Source: Candidatus Thorarchaeota archaeon
GTDB taxonomy: Archaea > Asgardarchaeota > Thorarchaeia > Thorarchaeales > Thorarchaeaceae
Length of the DNA stretch: 16,952 bases
Direction of reading: 5' to 3'
Assembly: GCA_016839345.1 (NCBI GenBank)
Contig: JAEOUL010000313.1
Span: 1 to 16,952, forward strand
Below are positions 1 to 7,020 of this stretch, in pieces. The notes below the pieces were generated by a model, which did no database searches, was not told the origin of the DNA, and saw only the letters and a program-made list of their open reading frames with translations. Both the position numbers and the translations under genes were made by a program. Numbering within the stretch: position 1 is the first letter of the stretch; every line of letters begins with the position of its first letter.

Positions 1-351
1 GCAGCAGCCTGTATCGCAGCGATTGATGTTCTCGAAACTGAGGAGGAACATGTCAAGACACTCTGGGACAACCGTGAGTACTTCATCAAGGGTCTCCAAC
101 AGATGGGCTATGACACTGGCTTCAGCCAGACACCAATCATTCCAGCCATGACCGGTGAGAGCAGCAAGGCGGTTGCCCTCAGTGATGGACTCATGGAGGA
201 AGGTGTGCTTGCACTACCAATCGTGTTCCCAATGGTTGCACGTGACAAGGCAAGGATTCGAAACATGATGAACTCCGGCTTGACCAAGGACCAGCTGGAT
301 GTTGCTCTAGCAGCCTATGAGAAGGTCGGAAAGAGAGTCGGAATCATTTAG
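1..351 (+). CDS. kbl: Glycine C-acetyltransferase (2-amino-3-ketobutyrate CoA ligase), C-terminal part
   Basis: The reading frame is open from base 1 to a TAG at 349-351, giving the last 116 residues of a protein that begins outside the window. The family is the PLP-dependent alpha-oxoamine synthases (fold type I), which join an acyl-CoA to an amino acid. The C-terminal domain reads EEGVLALPIVFP, then KARIRNMMNSG, then a final helix ending AYEKVGKRVGII. That ending resembles Kbl (E. coli Kbl ends with a similar IGKQLGVI stretch) more than BioF. The Schiff-base lysine would lie upstream and is not visible. Kbl makes or cleaves 2-amino-3-oxobutyrate in threonine and glycine metabolism in the cytoplasm. 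A strong hairpin terminator follows 9 bases after the stop. Its last 84-156 bases recur at 1489-1578 and 4590-4745. The superfamily assignment is firm; the choice of Kbl over BioF is moderate. Confidence 0.8.
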   Translation, partial: AAACIAAIDVLETEEEHVKTLWDNREYFIKGLQQMGYDTGFSQTPIIPAMTGESSKAVALSDGLMEEGVLALPIVFPMVARDKARIRNMMNSGLTKDQLDVALAAYEKVGKRVGII

Positions 352-360
352 AAAATTACT

Positions 361-400
361 GTGGGACATCTCAACTTGAGATGTCCACTTCTCGTTTTTT
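361..400 (+). terminator. Hairpin terminator of kbl
   Basis: The inverted repeat GTGGGACATCTCAA / TTGAGATGTCCAC at 361-388 is followed by a T run at 395-400. It starts 9 bases after the kbl stop. The converging peptidase gene on the minus strand ends at 439, so the hairpin may serve both sides. A homologous hairpin sits at the same distance behind the third kbl-end copy (4755-4794). Confidence 0.8.
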
Positions 401-438
401 CTCCTTTAATTAGTAAGCTATTACACGCAGAATAGATG

Positions 439-1359
439 TCATCGTTTCTTTACTATAACAACTACAATAAGAACAACCACTACTCCCGCAGATGCTAGAA
501 CAACTACTGTTGCCAGATCAAGGCCCATTACCGGTTCAGTAAGTGGTGCAGCGCCTTCTAATCGAAGTGATAGTTCACCCTCATAGTTGTCATCCATTCC
601 TGGATGAGGTGCTTCAAAGTTGTTCCATTCTTCGATAATATGCGAATAGGGATATACGTAATCTTCATAATATGTGCGTGTGAGAGGGTATGCAAAACCA
701 TACGCTTCCTCTACACTCACATCACCATTTGAATCTGTATCAGCAAAGCTATTGAGCAATGCATTTGTGAAGAAGTGGTTCCATACGCATCCTAGTATGG
801 GAAGTCCTTCCTCTTCAACACCAGCCCAGGAGAGTTCATCTTCATCAACAGCTGAGATAGCAATCGCTGGATTTGGATCATCCGCGACCAGTTCTGTGAA
901 TATTCCAGCCAGACATGAACTGATAAAAAGCAATTTGTTCTGACTGGGAATCTCCTCCCATGCATCTGCAAATGTGTTATTTTGAGCAATTGTATTATTC
1001 AGCCAAATTCCATGAGCAGCAATGAAAAGGAGTGCAATATCGTTCTCATCAGTATTATCGTTGAGAAATTGAATAGCCTGTACTACTTGTGCCAAATCAA
1101 ATGCCTCATTTACAATTAGTAAATGACTCTCTTGCCAACCAAGGGTTGTTAGTGTGTCCACCCACCGATGCGTGTCCTTATAATCGGTGGGTATGTCTGT
1201 CCAGCCATCTGGATAATAGTTAATCTCCATTATAGCAGCCCATCCATCTCGTGTATCCTGAGAAGTTCCACTGGCGGAAACAGATGGTGTAAACGATAGA
1301 GCTAGAACCATCGTGATAACAAGAAAGATACATACTAGCGACCCATTTTCCCTGTGCAT
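439..1359 (-). CDS. Secreted, membrane-anchored clan CD (caspase/legumain-like) cysteine peptidase
   Basis: From the ATG at 1359 this is 306 residues. Residues 7-30 form a signal peptide (hydrophobic core then SVSA-SG). The catalytic pair of clan CD is visible: ALLFIAAHG (His116-Gly) and, after a hydrophobic strand, LLFISSCLAG (Cys149). An EF-hand-like loop DTDSNGDVSVEE lies at 207-218. A single helix at about 279-302 ends in KKR, so the protein is probably anchored with its peptidase domain outside the cell. The frame continues upstream to an ATG at 1437. That start would put 26 non-signal residues ahead of the signal peptide and lie closer to the TATA-like box at 1446-1454 than transcription could start, so I prefer 1359. 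The C13/C14-like fold is inferred from the His and Cys strands only; the substrate is unknown. The gene is flanked on both sides by copies of the kbl 3' end. Confidence 0.72.
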   Translation of the reverse strand: MHRENGSLVCIFLVITMVLALSFTPSVSASGTSQDTRDGWAAIMEINYYPDGWTDIPTDYKDTHRWVDTLTTLGWQESHLLIVNEAFDLAQVVQAIQFLNDNTDENDIALLFIAAHGIWLNNTIAQNNTFADAWEEIPSQNKLLFISSCLAGIFTELVADDPNPAIAISAVDEDELSWAGVEEEGLPILGCVWNHFFTNALLNSFADTDSNGDVSVEEAYGFAYPLTRTYYEDYVYPYSHIIEEWNNFEAPHPGMDDNYEGELSLRLEGAAPLTEPVMGLDLATVVVLASAGVVVVLIVVVIVKKR

Positions 1360-1444
1360 CAAAACCACTCTACATGTCAAACTATCATTAGATAAAAAGA
1401 GATTCAGATTCGAGCAAGAGATAGCAACGTAATACATATTCTGG

Positions 1445-1455
1445 ACTATATATCA
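1445..1455 (-). promoter_or_regulatory. TATA-like box for the peptidase gene
   Basis: Read on the minus strand, the sequence is TTTGATATATAG just upstream of the peptidase frame. A start about 25 bases downstream would fall near 1420-1425, leaving a leader of about 65 bases before the ATG at 1359. The core TATATAT is palindromic, so it could also act toward the plus strand and the kbl-end copy at 1495. Confidence 0.45.
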
Positions 1456-1488
1456 AATCCATAAGAACTCCCTTTCACTAGAATCAGG

Positions 1489-1578
1489 AATATAATGAAC
1501 TCCGGCTTCACCAAGGACCAGCTGGATGTTACTCTAGCAGCCTACGAGAAGGTTGGAAAACGAGTCAAAGTCATTTAG
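1489..1578 (+). pseudogene. kbl 3'-end copy 2 (detached fragment)
   Basis: Bases 1495-1578 match the last 84 bases of kbl (268-351) with 9 differences and no gap, in the same reading frame down to the TAG. Clear similarity begins at about 1489; upstream of that the match is lost. The fragment encodes the final 27 residues of Kbl (MNSGFTKDQLD to KRVKVI). Four changes are silent; the others give L to F, A to T, G to K and I to V. The kbl terminator is not present behind this copy. The fragment begins with an ATG that has AGGA five bases before it, so translation as a 27-residue peptide is possible but unproven. It separates the peptidase gene from the SBBP gene. Confidence 0.88.
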
Positions 1579-1590
1579 ATAATCCCTTAA

Positions 1591-1601
1591 AATTTAAATA
1601 T
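1591..1601 (+). promoter_or_regulatory. TATA-like box for the SBBP gene
   Basis: AATTTAAATAT lies about 38 bases before the ATG at 1635, which predicts a transcription start near 1620-1624. A purine-rich AGGGGG at 1623-1628, six bases before the ATG, can serve as ribosome binding site. The promoter begins only 12 bases after the stop of kbl-end copy 2. Confidence 0.5.
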
Positions 1602-1634
1602 CGGCTATTCAACAGAGGCAATAGGGGGCTCTCT

Positions 1635-4532
1635 ATGAGTAGAATATGGGCCATGGCACTTGGTATTCTAGTTGTGTTGGTCTTCTCAACGAGTGTTGTA
1701 GCAGGGCCAGACGTGAAATCCAACTTCAAGGATTTAGGTTGTACAGAGCAGATTACTAATCACTCAATGATAACTCTGGCACAAGGGGGTGGCGCATTTC
1801 CCCTGCTATCCTATGTGGGAGGAAATGGGTATGACACGGTCATAGATGTAGAAGTTGATGAGTATGGCTTTCTTTACATCATAGGAACCACTAATTCGAC
1901 AGACCTACCAGTGAACTACTCTTTGGATACCAGTTCAGGGTCTGACTATGACTGCTTTGTAATGAAGCTCACTCCCGATGGGAAGAGCATATTGTTCACA
2001 ACGCGGATTGGCGGATCAGATTGGGAATCACCCATAGGTCTTGCAATTGATGATCTTGGTAATATCATTGTAGTGGGAAATACAGACTCGGATGATTTCC
2101 CAACTGCAAATGCATACGACTCATCGTTCAATGAAACAGATGCCTTCGTGCTCAAACTCGCCGCAACTGGAGACCGACTTATCTTCAGCACATATTACGG
2201 AGGCTCTGATTCCGATTATTGCTGGGACATGGCACTGGACTCATCCAACAGCATCTACATTGTCGGTGACACTACATCCCCAGACATTCCTCTGAAAAAG
2301 GCTTGGGACTGGAAGATGAGCGGCGATAGCGAATTATTCGTGGCTAAATTCACAACTATTGGTAACTTGACCTACTCCACCTACCTTGGAGGGGGAGATA
2401 ATCGCTACGACTATTCTGCCGAGTATGCGTATGGAATTGCCGTCGATGCCATGGGATGCGTTTATGTTCTTGGGGAATCATATGCAGAAGAATTTCCAAG
2501 AGCCACCTATCTTTTCGGAGAAGAACTCCTTGAATATAGTTACATGGATAATTGGGGATTTGTCGCCAAACTAGATTCCAGTGGTAGTGACCTAGTCTTT
2601 GCCTCATTGTTTACTGTAGATGATTTCTTTTCCGTAGGTGACATCGCTGTTGCACCAACTGGAGAGATTTACATCTGCGGTGGAGTTAACTCTGAGGACT
2701 GGCCACTCATTAACTCACTACAGAGTAATATACAGGACGCGGACACGTACGTCATGAAGCTAAACTCTGATGGAACAGAGATACTATATTCGACATCCTT
2801 TGGCGGGTCTGACAGCGATTTTGCGTATGGCATTTGCCTTGATGCTGATCTGAACATGCACGTTACAGGTGTTTCTTACTCTTCTGACTTCCCGATGACA
2901 AACGCTGCTGACACATACCTTGAAGGAATGACTGAGGCTTTTGCCTACAGCATCAGTGCTGACGGAACGCAGATTCGGTACTCGTCATACATTGGAGGAA
3001 ATTCAGGATGGGATATTGCAGTAGACACTCACGGCTATTCATACGTCGTTGGATACACCTCCAGCCCCTCGCTGGACACTTATCGAGCGCTCTTTCCATC
3101 ATTGGGTGGAGATAGGGATGGATTCATTGTCAAAATAGGTACTCCTGATGATACTGACGGTGACGGCGCGTCCAACGCCCAAGAAGCCACCGCAGGCACA
3201 TCGAACTCCAATCCTGATTCTGACTCCGACTCAATGCTAGATGGCTATGAAATTCTCTATGGACTTGACCCATTGAGCGACGACACAGGAGCTAATCCAG
3301 ACGGTGACACGCTCACGAATATAATGGAGTTCAATGCCGGGAGTAATCCTACAAGCACAGATTCGGATAGTGATTCCATAAGCGACAGCGATGAATACGA
3401 CACCCTCGGCACAGTCCTCTTCATGACTGATTCAGACCGAGATACTCTGGGAGATGCTCAAGAAACGAACATAATTGGCACTGACCCAACGGACCCGGAT
3501 TCCGACCAAGACATGATGCCAGATGGATTCGAAGTTGAATATGACCTGAATCCACTCATAGATGACAGCAGGGACGATAAGGACAGCGATGGACTTGATA
3601 ACATCGAAGAGTATGTGTACGGGACTCTGCCTGATGACCCGGACACCGATGATGACGGACTGGGAGATTACGCAGAAGTCATGATATACGGGACTAACCC
3701 GTTCATCGGAGACACTGATGGTGATGGACTTGGAGACAATGATGAGGTTGTCACCTATGGTAGCTCACCCACATCGGTGGATTCTGATGGCGACGGACTG
3801 AGCGATTATTGGGAGGTGAACCGAGGCCTTGACCCAGGAGAATATACCATGGACACTGGTGAAGCCTCAGAAGCCATCATTTTCGCACTAGCTGTTGCTG
3901 GAGGTACGACAGTTGTTGCATTGATCGGAGCTGAAATAGCTACGAAGCGGGAGGGATTGAGGAAGATACGGAGATTTCGCTTCTTTATCCCAGCAATCAT
4001 CTTCCTACTCTGCATTTTATTGCTAGTTCCGTCGGATGTGCAAGGTCCAGTGAACCCAGGTCCGAATCTTATTGAAACGGAATCAGCCAGTTTCGCTTAC
4101 ACTGTAAGCGACAGCCCATATTTCACTGAAACAGTCTCTGTTGAGGTGTCCTACTTCATGTCCACGTTCGAGACCTCAACAATAACAGTGATTTTCTATG
4201 AATATGGCATTGAAGCGACCAGAATAGCGCTCATCATCGAATCCACATCTATATACCAACAAAGAGAATACGCACGAGGTTCGGTGACGTTGGAACCTGG
4301 AAGATACGAAGTCGAGATATTGGGTAGAGGGGTGCTTACAGAATTAAATCAAGGTCGCACAGATGGACGAAACAATGACCAGACTCTCTGGGCGACAGTC
4401 AAAATAGGATTTTATGGCGTTTCAGTAGCCCTCTTCATTTTGGGATTATTCGTAATGCGAAGAGAAGCCATTCACAAAGTATCCATGATGAGGGACTCAT
4501 TCACTCAATTCGACGCAGCGCCTATAGAATAG
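1635..4532 (+). CDS. SBBP beta-propeller / thrombospondin type 3 repeat surface protein with membrane anchor
   Basis: This 965-residue protein has a signal peptide (1-23). About seven SBBP-type repeats span roughly residues 57-500. Each combines a GG-x-D/N turn, a strand such as IALDSSNSIYIVG or IAVDAMGCVYVLG, and an acidic DFP or DIP loop; seven blades suit one closed beta-propeller. Residues about 505-735 carry DxDxDG calcium-binding repeats of the thrombospondin type 3 kind (DTDGDGASN, DTDGDGLGD, DSDGDGLSD), each followed by an EV-x-YG-x-NP-like segment. Two hydrophobic segments (746-769, 782-799) come next, then a beta-rich stretch (about 815-905) and a third hydrophobic segment (921-942), with a basic tail. 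It is probably a calcium-stiffened cell-surface receptor or adhesin; no enzymatic motif is seen. It lies between kbl-end copies 2 and 3. Confidence 0.82.
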   Translation: MSRIWAMALGILVVLVFSTSVVAGPDVKSNFKDLGCTEQITNHSMITLAQGGGAFPLLSYVGGNGYDTVIDVEVDEYGFLYIIGTTNSTDLPVNYSLDTSSGSDYDCFVMKLTPDGKSILFTTRIGGSDWESPIGLAIDDLGNIIVVGNTDSDDFPTANAYDSSFNETDAFVLKLAATGDRLIFSTYYGGSDSDYCWDMALDSSNSIYIVGDTTSPDIPLKKAWDWKMSGDSELFVAKFTTIGNLTYSTYLGGGDNRYDYSAEYAYGIAVDAMGCVYVLGESYAEEFPRATYLFGEELLEYSYMDNWGFVAKLDSSGSDLVFASLFTVDDFFSVGDIAVAPTGEIYICGGVNSEDWPLINSLQSNIQDADTYVMKLNSDGTEILYSTSFGGSDSDFAYGICLDADLNMHVTGVSYSSDFPMTNAADTYLEGMTEAFAYSISADGTQIRYSSYIGGNSGWDIAVDTHGYSYVVGYTSSPSLDTYRALFPSLGGDRDGFIVKIGTPDDTDGDGASNAQEATAGTSNSNPDSDSDSMLDGYEILYGLDPLSDDTGANPDGDTLTNIMEFNAGSNPTSTDSDSDSISDSDEYDTLGTVLFMTDSDRDTLGDAQETNIIGTDPTDPDSDQDMMPDGFEVEYDLNPLIDDSRDDKDSDGLDNIEEYVYGTLPDDPDTDDDGLGDYAEVMIYGTNPFIGDTDGDGLGDNDEVVTYGSSPTSVDSDGDGLSDYWEVNRGLDPGEYTMDTGEASEAIIFALAVAGGTTVVALIGAEIATKREGLRKIRRFRFFIPAIIFLLCILLLVPSDVQGPVNPGPNLIETESASFAYTVSDSPYFTETVSVEVSYFMSTFETSTITVIFYEYGIEATRIALIIESTSIYQQREYARGSVTLEPGRYEVEILGRGVLTELNQGRTDGRNNDQTLWATVKIGFYGVSVALFILGLFVMRREAIHKVSMMRDSFTQFDAAPIE

Positions 4533-4538
4533 AGGTAC

Positions 4539-4577
4539 AAGAGAGAATAGGAAAATACTCTGATCCAATTCTCTCTT
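4539..4577 (+). terminator. Hairpin after the SBBP gene
   Basis: AAGAGAGAATAGG (4539-4551) pairs with CCAATTCTCTCTT (4565-4577) with one mismatch, six bases after the SBBP stop codon. No long T run follows, so it may be a processing or stability hairpin rather than a terminator. kbl-end copy 3 begins 12 bases further on. Confidence 0.55.
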
Positions 4578-4589
4578 ATCCCAATTTCG

Positions 4590-4745
4590 GAGGAGGGAAT
4601 TCTTGCACTCCCAATCCTATCCCCAATGGTTGTCCGTGACAAGGCAAGGATTCGAAACATGATGAACTCCGGCTTGACCAAGGACCAGCTAGATGTTGCT
4701 CTAGCAGCCTATGAGAAGGTCGGAAAACAAATAGGAATCATCTAG
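4590..4745 (+). pseudogene. kbl 3'-end copy 3 (detached fragment)
   Basis: These bases align without gaps to 196-351 of kbl, with 17 differences in 156, and keep the reading frame from EEGILALPI to the TAG. The differences are not spread evenly. The block matching 241-332 differs at one base in 92, while the 45 bases before it differ at 10 and the 19 after it at 6. Half of the changed codons are silent and most others conservative, so the piece seems to have evolved as part of a working gene. Its frame is open only for the C-terminal end, with no start or PLP domain, so it is not a functional gene. The homology continues into a terminator hairpin. Confidence 0.9.
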
Positions 4746-4754
4746 GATTCAGAA

Positions 4755-4794
4755 GTGGAGCATTTTTCTCAAGGTGCACCACACCTCATTTTCT
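4755..4794 (+). terminator. Terminator hairpin of kbl-end copy 3
   Basis: GTGGAGCA (4755-4762) pairs with TGCACCAC (4775-4782) with one internal mismatch, followed by CTCATTTTCTTT. The outer arms GTGG and CCAC lie at exactly the same distances from the stop codon as in the first kbl terminator (10 and 37 bases). The inner arms have changed together, so pairing is kept. Confidence 0.6.
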
Positions 4795-4816
4795 TTGCTA
4801 AGGCTTATCTCCGAAG

Positions 4817-5071
4817 ATGTGCATATACTACAATATGTCGGAATTCGAGAAGGATGCAACCCTACGGAGTGTTTTACTCGATGCTGCAAAGTCGGGAGAG
4901 CGAATGAGATTCTATGGACCAGGAATGATGATCGTTGCTGAAGGACGCATAGCCTTTGTTGGCGAAGATGTTGTCGGAATCAAGCATGGTGACACTGATG
5001 ACGCCGACGAGTTTGTTTCTTTAGAGTGTATTATCAAGGTGCAGACTCTAGGGGAGTATCGTCACTACTGA
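4817..5071 (+). CDS. Small all-beta protein, possibly Sm-like fold
   Basis: This 84-residue protein is not one I recognise. A second ATG at 4835 would give 78 residues starting MSEFEKD and is an equally good start; neither has a clear ribosome binding site. After a short helix (about 9-26 of the longer form) the sequence alternates short strands and turns: RMRFYGP, MIVAEGRIAFVGEDVVGIKHG, then EFVSLECIIKVQTL. The G-x-I-x-x-V-x-x-D-x-V-x-I pattern followed by an acidic loop and a final I-x-x-V strand is typical of Sm-like or other small beta-barrels. This is a fold guess from pattern only. It has no membrane segment. It follows kbl-end copy 3 and ends 26 bases from the converging exchanger gene. 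Confidence 0.6.
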   Translation: MCIYYNMSEFEKDATLRSVLLDAAKSGERMRFYGPGMMIVAEGRIAFVGEDVVGIKHGDTDDADEFVSLECIIKVQTLGEYRHY

Positions 5072-5097
5072 TGGAACCAATGCATTTACAATTCAGG

Positions 5098-6267
5098 TCA
5101 AATTCCACCATAGAAGAGTAAGATGTACAACATCATAACAAAAACTGCTATCATAGCTACCGATTCTAAGGCATTAATCTTTGAGTCATCTGTAATCATA
5201 ACTCTTAGTATGAACATCGTGGGGAAAGCGAAGAGTAAGAGCACAACCGAATAGAGTTCAATTGGTAGGATTTCAAGACCGAAGTGTAAGGGATCAAAGT
5301 ATCCCAGAATTCCTGAGGCTATCATTGTAAATCCGAAGATGACAAAGAAGACTTGGACAATTCCCCCGAATGCATTGCTAAGCGCAACATCTAACTCATC
5401 CTTTCTATGACTACTTGCTACGATAATGTATTCTGGTGTACCTCCGAATATGACTAGCAATAAGGCGGCATGAATTACAGGCAACCCGATTTCATTAATT
5501 GCAAAATGAGCAAATGATGACAAAGCTTCACCGCCAAGTAATGCACCTATAGATGCAAGAACCAGAAAGACAACCACAGTTTGTTTTGGCATGACATCAT
5601 GCTCAATCTCACAAGATATGTATGGGTCATCCGATGAAGGATCACAACGACCATAATATTTCGTAATTCGATAGAGATACGCAATAAAGACTAGAACCAA
5701 ACATAGTCCGAAGAGAATCAACTCTCCTGAATCGAGAAATTGGGGAATGAGGACATTGCTAGCTGTTATGGGGAATAAATGAACTAAAACCATTGACAGA
5801 CCAACTGAGAGTGATATAACTGCACCCATGCTGAGTAAATCGGATCCCACCCACATTATGGCATCTGGGAGTTTGAAGTTACCATGCTCATCCTTGGGCA
5901 GGACAAGAGTATATAGAGCAAAGACAAGTGAATTCATGAAGATAGTTGCTAGAGCTAGTATCCACGCCATCTCATATTGCCCACCAAGTATCAGGAAGAC
6001 TAGTACACAGAGCTCAGGTATAGTGCTTGCAATACTTGCATAGATACCAGAAACATAATCTGTAAGGTGCATGTTGTGTGCAATGCCTTCAACTGAGAGA
6101 ACAAATGCTTCACAAGCTCCAGCAATAAGCATGATACCTCCAATCAACTCGAGGTAAGGTACAATACTCTCAGGAATCAAGTGGACTCCTAAAAGTTCGA
6201 GAAGCAAAATCGGAGCGACTATTACTAAGCCAATTATGTAGGAGAGTTGCCAGAGCTTTAGTTTCAC
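5098..6267 (-). CDS. CaCA-type sodium/calcium exchanger family membrane protein
   Basis: This 389-residue protein has about 10-11 hydrophobic segments in two halves. Each half holds a copy of the alpha repeat that defines the cation/calcium exchangers. The first (about 45-115) includes GACEAFVLSVEGIA and ASTIPELCVLV with the Pro-Glu pair at 84-85. The second (about 244-310) includes GGEALSSFAHFA, FGGTPEYIIVAS (Pro-Glu at 278-279) and the ELDVALSNAFGG helix. The glutamates of these pairs are the ion ligands in the family. A hydrophilic loop (about 200-228) separates the halves. The protein should exchange Ca2+ or a related cation across the cytoplasmic membrane; selectivity cannot be read. The start is a GTG with GGTG nine bases upstream and a TATA-like box at 6301-6309. 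The upstream gene on the same strand is also a membrane protein. Confidence 0.82.
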   Translation of the reverse strand: MKLKLWQLSYIIGLVIVAPILLLELLGVHLIPESIVPYLELIGGIMLIAGACEAFVLSVEGIAHNMHLTDYVSGIYASIASTIPELCVLVFLILGGQYEMAWILALATIFMNSLVFALYTLVLPKDEHGNFKLPDAIMWVGSDLLSMGAVISLSVGLSMVLVHLFPITASNVLIPQFLDSGELILFGLCLVLVFIAYLYRITKYYGRCDPSSDDPYISCEIEHDVMPKQTVVVFLVLASIGALLGGEALSSFAHFAINEIGLPVIHAALLLVIFGGTPEYIIVASSHRKDELDVALSNAFGGIVQVFFVIFGFTMIASGILGYFDPLHFGLEILPIELYSVVLLLFAFPTMFILRVMITDDSKINALESVAMIAVFVMMLYILLFYGGI

Positions 6268-6300
6268 AATCTAGCACCGGCTCTTGGGCAAATCGACCTC

Positions 6301-6309
6301 ATAATTAAA
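6301..6309 (-). promoter_or_regulatory. TATA-like box for the exchanger gene
   Basis: TTTAATTAT on the minus strand lies about 38 bases before the GTG start, predicting transcription from about 6280. It suggests the exchanger has its own promoter in the 67-base gap rather than relying on the upstream membrane gene. Confidence 0.4.
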
Positions 6310-6334
6310 CTTCTCCCTTGCAAATGAAGTTCAT

Positions 6335-6907
6335 CTACATGTCTTCAGCTAAGACCTTTCGAATAATTGTTGTTGCAGTTCGACCAATGACCGTAATCAC
6401 AATCTGAACCAACAAGGAAATGAAGAAGATTCCTACAGATAGGGACATTCCAAAGAAGCTCAGAGATGTAGCTGCCTCTGTAGCCAGAAAATATCTCCAG
6501 ATAAGATAGTAACCATAGATTCCCAGAATTAATATGAAGCCTACAGCCAATCCGTAGATTATTACTACTGTCTTCACACCTGGCCGATTGAGGTCTACCT
6601 CACCAATACCCTCTGCAATAACGACTCTACCAATTCGTCGGTTGAATCTAACAAAGAAACCAATGGCTCCAAGCAATATGAAAAGTGTGAGCATAGCTCC
6701 TACCAGAATGAGAAAGATTGCTACATCTGGTTCAATGATACTAATGTAATCTCGAATCACATATGCTGCTGCGGAACCTAGCAGCATTATTGCAGACACA
6801 ATTTCTGCAACTAGGGTGATAGTAGCAGTTCCCCTAAAGAGAGAGCCTATATCAAGGATCTCTTCATCAGTAATTTCGACAGCGGATGATTCATCAGTGG
6901 ACAACAT
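6335..6907 (-). CDS. Four-helix membrane protein of unknown function
   Basis: I do not recognise this 190-residue protein. An acidic N-terminus (residues 1-20) is followed by four hydrophobic segments at about 28-51, 62-86, 111-138 and 150-174. A basic loop NRRIGR lies at 89-94 between segments 2 and 3, and the tail is basic (IIRKVLAEDM). By the positive-inside rule both ends are probably cytoplasmic. The start is well supported by GGAGGG four bases before the ATG. The gene is divergent from the pyrophosphatase gene and 67 bases upstream of the exchanger on the same strand; a shared role with the exchanger is possible but only inferred from position. Confidence 0.75.
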   Translation of the reverse strand: MLSTDESSAVEITDEEILDIGSLFRGTATITLVAEIVSAIMLLGSAAAYVIRDYISIIEPDVAIFLILVGAMLTLFILLGAIGFFVRFNRRIGRVVIAEGIGEVDLNRPGVKTVVIIYGLAVGFILILGIYGYYLIWRYFLATEAATSLSFFGMSLSVGIFFISLLVQIVITVIGRTATTIIRKVLAEDM

Positions 6908-7020
6908 AAATCCCTCCGGAAACGTGCAGGATTATTGAGTTCTCACCCCTCATAAAGGCTTGTCGTCTGAGTGATAAACCTCAATAAGAAGAGCGTTCGT
7001 GTAACATTGGCGATGATTCA
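6908..7020. promoter_or_regulatory. Divergent promoter region
   Basis: This 113-base gap separates the membrane protein gene (minus) from ppa (plus). On the minus strand it holds GGAGGG (6912-6917) and a TATA-like CTTTAT (6952-6957). On the plus strand GATAAAC at about 6973-6979 could be the ppa TATA box. The two boxes are about 20 bases apart, so the promoters may compete. No clear ribosome binding site precedes the ppa ATG. Confidence 0.4.

Noticed and set aside
1360..1437. An upstream ATG at 1437 for the peptidase gene, adding 26 residues
   Set aside because: The extra residues precede a clear signal peptide, and the TATA-like box at about 1450 is only some 10-15 bases upstream of that ATG, too close for transcription to begin before it.
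3150..3850. A possible tandem DNA repeat or CRISPR-like array
   Set aside because: The repetition comes from codons for calcium-binding DxDxDG protein repeats. Unit lengths vary and no constant repeat with unique spacers is present. No CRISPR array was seen in the window.
4590..4745. A tRNA-type attachment site as the target of the insertion
   Set aside because: No tRNA-like sequence was found near any of the three copies; the repeated sequence is protein-coding kbl.
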